DNA from: RUG11198 sp036342255
GTDB taxonomy: Bacteria > Bacillota_I > Bacilli_A > RF39 > UBA660
DNA length: 64,000 nt
Direction: 5' to 3'
NCBI GenBank assembly: GCA_036342255.1
Contig: JAZAUS010000004.1
Coordinates: 62,001-126,000, forward strand
Part shown: one piece after another, positions 62,162-64,000 of the stretch
How the letters are laid out: the number at the start of each line of letters is the position of its first letter
Numbering within the stretch: the first letter of the stretch is position 1
Notes under the pieces: generated by a model
Databases searched by the model: none
What the model was told of the DNA's origin: nothing
What the model saw: only the letters and a program-made list of their open reading frames with translations
Program-made: the position numbers and the translations under genes

Positions 62162-62719
62162 ATGGAAATAATAATAAAAGATACAAAACTATTATTTATA
62201 TATAGACTTATGCCCTTTAATATAGTTAAATTTAAAACTAATAAAAAAGAATATCAAAAAATAGTAAAATTTTTAAATATAAAAAATAAAAGAAAAAGAA
62301 TAGAATACATATATGATGAAGCCATAAAAGAAATAGATAAATATTATCCTAAGGATTTATGTGATTTTAAAGATGGAAGATGCATATATCAAAGATATTT
62401 AAAAACAGATAGAGTAAATGGTTGTTGTAGATCATGCCACCTATCAACAGATAAAGGCTGTCCAACAACCAATTTACCATGTAAAATAATATATTGTAGT
62501 TATATCAATAAAAAAATAAAACCCCTAAAATATAAAGATATAAATATACTAAAATGCCTATCTTTAAAACAACAACTTATCTTAAAAGGAAATTTTTATT
62601 CTACTAGAGAAGAAATAATTAATGATTTGCATTATGGCTTTATATATAGTTGCATTCATGAAATAAAAAAAGATTTTAGAATCTTTCTTCATCTCCAAAA
62701 AATGAAAAAATATAAATAG
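62162..62719 (+). CDS. Cysteine-rich protein, paralogue of the gene at 2575
   Basis: 185 aa. Cysteine pattern CDFKDGRC, NGCCRSCH, KGC, PCK and YC in about 45 residues, matching in order the protein at 2575-3153; both also share the preceding helix (KNKRKRIEYIYDEA here). A metal-binding site is likely; function unknown. AGAGGTAAAT precedes the ATG. Confidence 0.8.
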   Translation: MEIIIKDTKLLFIYRLMPFNIVKFKTNKKEYQKIVKFLNIKNKRKRIEYIYDEAIKEIDKYYPKDLCDFKDGRCIYQRYLKTDRVNGCCRSCHLSTDKGCPTTNLPCKIIYCSYINKKIKPLKYKDINILKCLSLKQQLILKGNFYSTREEIINDLHYGFIYSCIHEIKKDFRIFLHLQKMKKYK

Positions 62720-62722
62720 TAC

Positions 62723-62750
62723 TTGCATAATTATTAATTTAATGTATAAT
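62723..62750 (+). promoter_or_regulatory. helD leader promoter
   Basis: TTGCAT (62723-62728), 16-base spacer, TATAAT (62745-62750), more than 100 bases before the helD ATG. Confidence 0.6.
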
Positions 62751-62821
62751 TAAACATGAGAGCCAGAATATACTAGATATTTGCTATTCAAAGAACTAAA
62801 TTACTTTATATTGACAACAAG

Positions 62822-62847
62822 CTATTAATTAATTAATAGTTTTTTTG
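62822..62847 (+). terminator. Terminator between the promoter and helD (attenuator or small RNA end)
   Basis: CTATTAA-TTAA-TTAATAG with seven T. It lies about 70 bases after the predicted transcript start and 27 bases before the helD ATG, so it ends a short RNA unless read through. Confidence 0.65.
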
Positions 62848-62873
62848 CGTGTGTAGAAAAGGAGTGTGATCAA

Positions 62874-64000
62874 ATGCAAAAAAACCAAGAAACAGAAGAG
62901 CAATATTTAGAACTAACTTTAAAAAAATTACAGGAACAAATTATAGAAACTAATCTAAAACTACAAAGAATCCCTTCCATGTATAAAAACGAACGCCTAA
63001 TAGAAAACCTAACCAAACAATACGCCAGCAAATTAATATTCTTAAAGAAAACAGAAGATAAACCATATTTTGCTAGAATTGACTTTAAGAATATTAATGA
63101 TTCCAAAGAAGAAGAACTATATATTGGTAAAACCAACATAACAGATGAAGACAATAATATTATAACTATTGATTGGCGAGCTCCTATATCAAGCTTATAT
63201 TATGACAGTAACATAGGTCATGCTTCCTATAAAGCACCAGAAGGAATAATAAAAGGAGAATTATTATTAAAAAGACAATATGAAATAGATAATAGAAAAT
63301 TAATAAGCTTTCAAGATGTTGATACAGTATCCAATGATGAAATATTAAAGCCATATCTAGGAGTAAATGCCAATAACAGACTAAAAAATATTATTGCCAC
63401 TATTCAATCAGAACAAAATGAAATAATACGAGAACCCCTACATGAAAACATAATCGTACAAGGAGTAGCTGGTTCTGGTAAAACTACCGTAGCCCTTCAT
63501 AGAATTGCCTATCTAGTTTATAATAATATCGACAACATAAATCCAGAAGAATACCTAGTTATAGGCCCTAACAAATTCTTTGTTAATTATATATCAGGAG
63601 TCTTACCAGATCTAGATGTTAATAATGTATATCAACTAACCTATGAAGAGATAGTAAAAGATCTGATCAAAGAAAATTTTATCTTACTATCAGATGAATC
63701 AAAAATAAAAAAATCTATCAACAATCATGATAAACTATCTTATCAAAAATATAAAAACACACTTATTTTTAAAGATATAATAGATAAATATCTAATAGAC
63801 TATAACAATAACATTATCCCAAATAATGATTTCATTATCAAGGGAATTAGAATAATTCCCCATAACATCATCACTAACACTTATAATAGCATTGAAAAAA
63901 ACACATCACTAGATTATGATATATTAACAAAAAAAATAGACAAAACCTGTCTATTATTAGAAAAATATATAAGTGATAATAAAGATAGAATTATATTAAA
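62874..64000 (+). CDS. helD: HelD-like helicase/RNA polymerase recycling factor, 3' end outside the window
   Basis: The frame is open from ATG 62874 to the window edge (375 codons). An N-terminal coiled coil (residues 1-55) that reaches into the RNA polymerase channel in HelD is followed by LYIGKTNITDED, IDWRAPISSLYYDS, GELLLKRQYEID and Walker A GVAGSGKTTVALHRIAYL. These are HelD signatures (UvrD-like superfamily 1 ATPase that releases stalled RNA polymerase). Ribosome site AAGGAG nine bases before the ATG. Confidence 0.93.
   Translation, partial: MQKNQETEEQYLELTLKKLQEQIIETNLKLQRIPSMYKNERLIENLTKQYASKLIFLKKTEDKPYFARIDFKNINDSKEEELYIGKTNITDEDNNIITIDWRAPISSLYYDSNIGHASYKAPEGIIKGELLLKRQYEIDNRKLISFQDVDTVSNDEILKPYLGVNANNRLKNIIATIQSEQNEIIREPLHENIIVQGVAGSGKTTVALHRIAYLVYNNIDNINPEEYLVIGPNKFFVNYISGVLPDLDVNNVYQLTYEEIVKDLIKENFILLSDESKIKKSINNHDKLSYQKYKNTLIFKDIIDKYLIDYNNNIIPNNDFIIKGIRIIPHNIITNTYNSIEKNTSLDYDILTKKIDKTCLLLEKYISDNKDRIIL

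Noticed and set aside
1..64000. CRISPR arrays, insertion sequences or prophage structural genes
   Set aside because: No regularly spaced repeats, transposase motifs or capsid/tail genes were seen on either strand.

Overview
The window is very A+T-rich, densely coded bacterial DNA. It encodes T-box tRNA sensing, a PASTA kinase with its PP2C phosphatase, a sortase with a surface protein, RNA-binding ribosomal-protein leaders, consensus sigma-A-type promoters (TTGACA/TTTACA-N17-TATAAT) and many rho-independent terminators. Gene orders such as a tseB-like gene-dnaD-nth, rpsF-ssb-rpsR and rlmN-stp-pknB-rsgA-rpe with rpmB nearby are those of Bacilli-like Bacillota. Base composition and small genes suggest an uncultured low-GC lineage near the Mollicutes/Erysipelotrichia border, for example gut RF39-like bacteria; this placement is inference. 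TGA acts as a stop and the tRNA-Trp has a CCA anticodon, so the standard bacterial code applies.

Layout. 1-16 kb: end of a membrane protein, Y-family polymerase, a cysteine-rich protein, cca, tseB-like/dnaD/nth, rmuC, queH, trmL, a DUF951 protein, an AbgT-type transporter, ychF, pepF and the autoregulated rpsF-ssb-rpsR operon. 16-19.5 kb: dgkB, dCMP deaminase, a FIST protein, a rhodanese lipoprotein and tRNA-Trp. 19.5-28 kb is accessory: a small island directly after tRNA-Trp made of single-gene modules bounded by copies of the tRNA 3' end, then unrecognised genes, a Ham1-type pyrophosphatase and a ClpX-like AAA+ ATPase with a novel N-terminal region. 28-33 kb: a CofE-like ligase, an ABC-F ATPase behind a leader-peptide attenuator, and a HAD/GNAT/methyltransferase operon. 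33-42 kb: a Gre C-terminal-domain protein, an AraC-type regulator, an orphan VirD4-like ATPase, a large secreted protein ending in an SGNH hydrolase, a uracil-type permease behind a terminator-bearing leader, and a DUF4116-like repeat protein. 42-49 kb: a NatAB-like exporter coupled to an M13 peptidase lipoprotein, then a thioester/Cna-B surface protein overlapping a sortase that has no ATG/GTG/TTG start. 49-57 kb: pta, lemA and the rlmN-stp-pknB-rsgA-rpe cluster, then a decayed zinc-ribbon gene and rpmB. 57-64 kb: membrane proteins, a Smr protein, two tRNAs, T-box-controlled alaS lacking its C-terminal domain, a second cysteine-rich paralogue, and the start of helD.

The strongest signals for follow-up are the ABC-F attenuator (30.68-30.87 kb), the non-AUG sortase (48.15-48.68 kb), the tRNA-Trp module array (19.5-22.0 kb), the C-Ala-less alaS, the uracil permease leader and the terminator in front of helD. 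Many starts were moved inward from the longest reading frame because a Shine-Dalgarno sequence sits in front of the inner codon.
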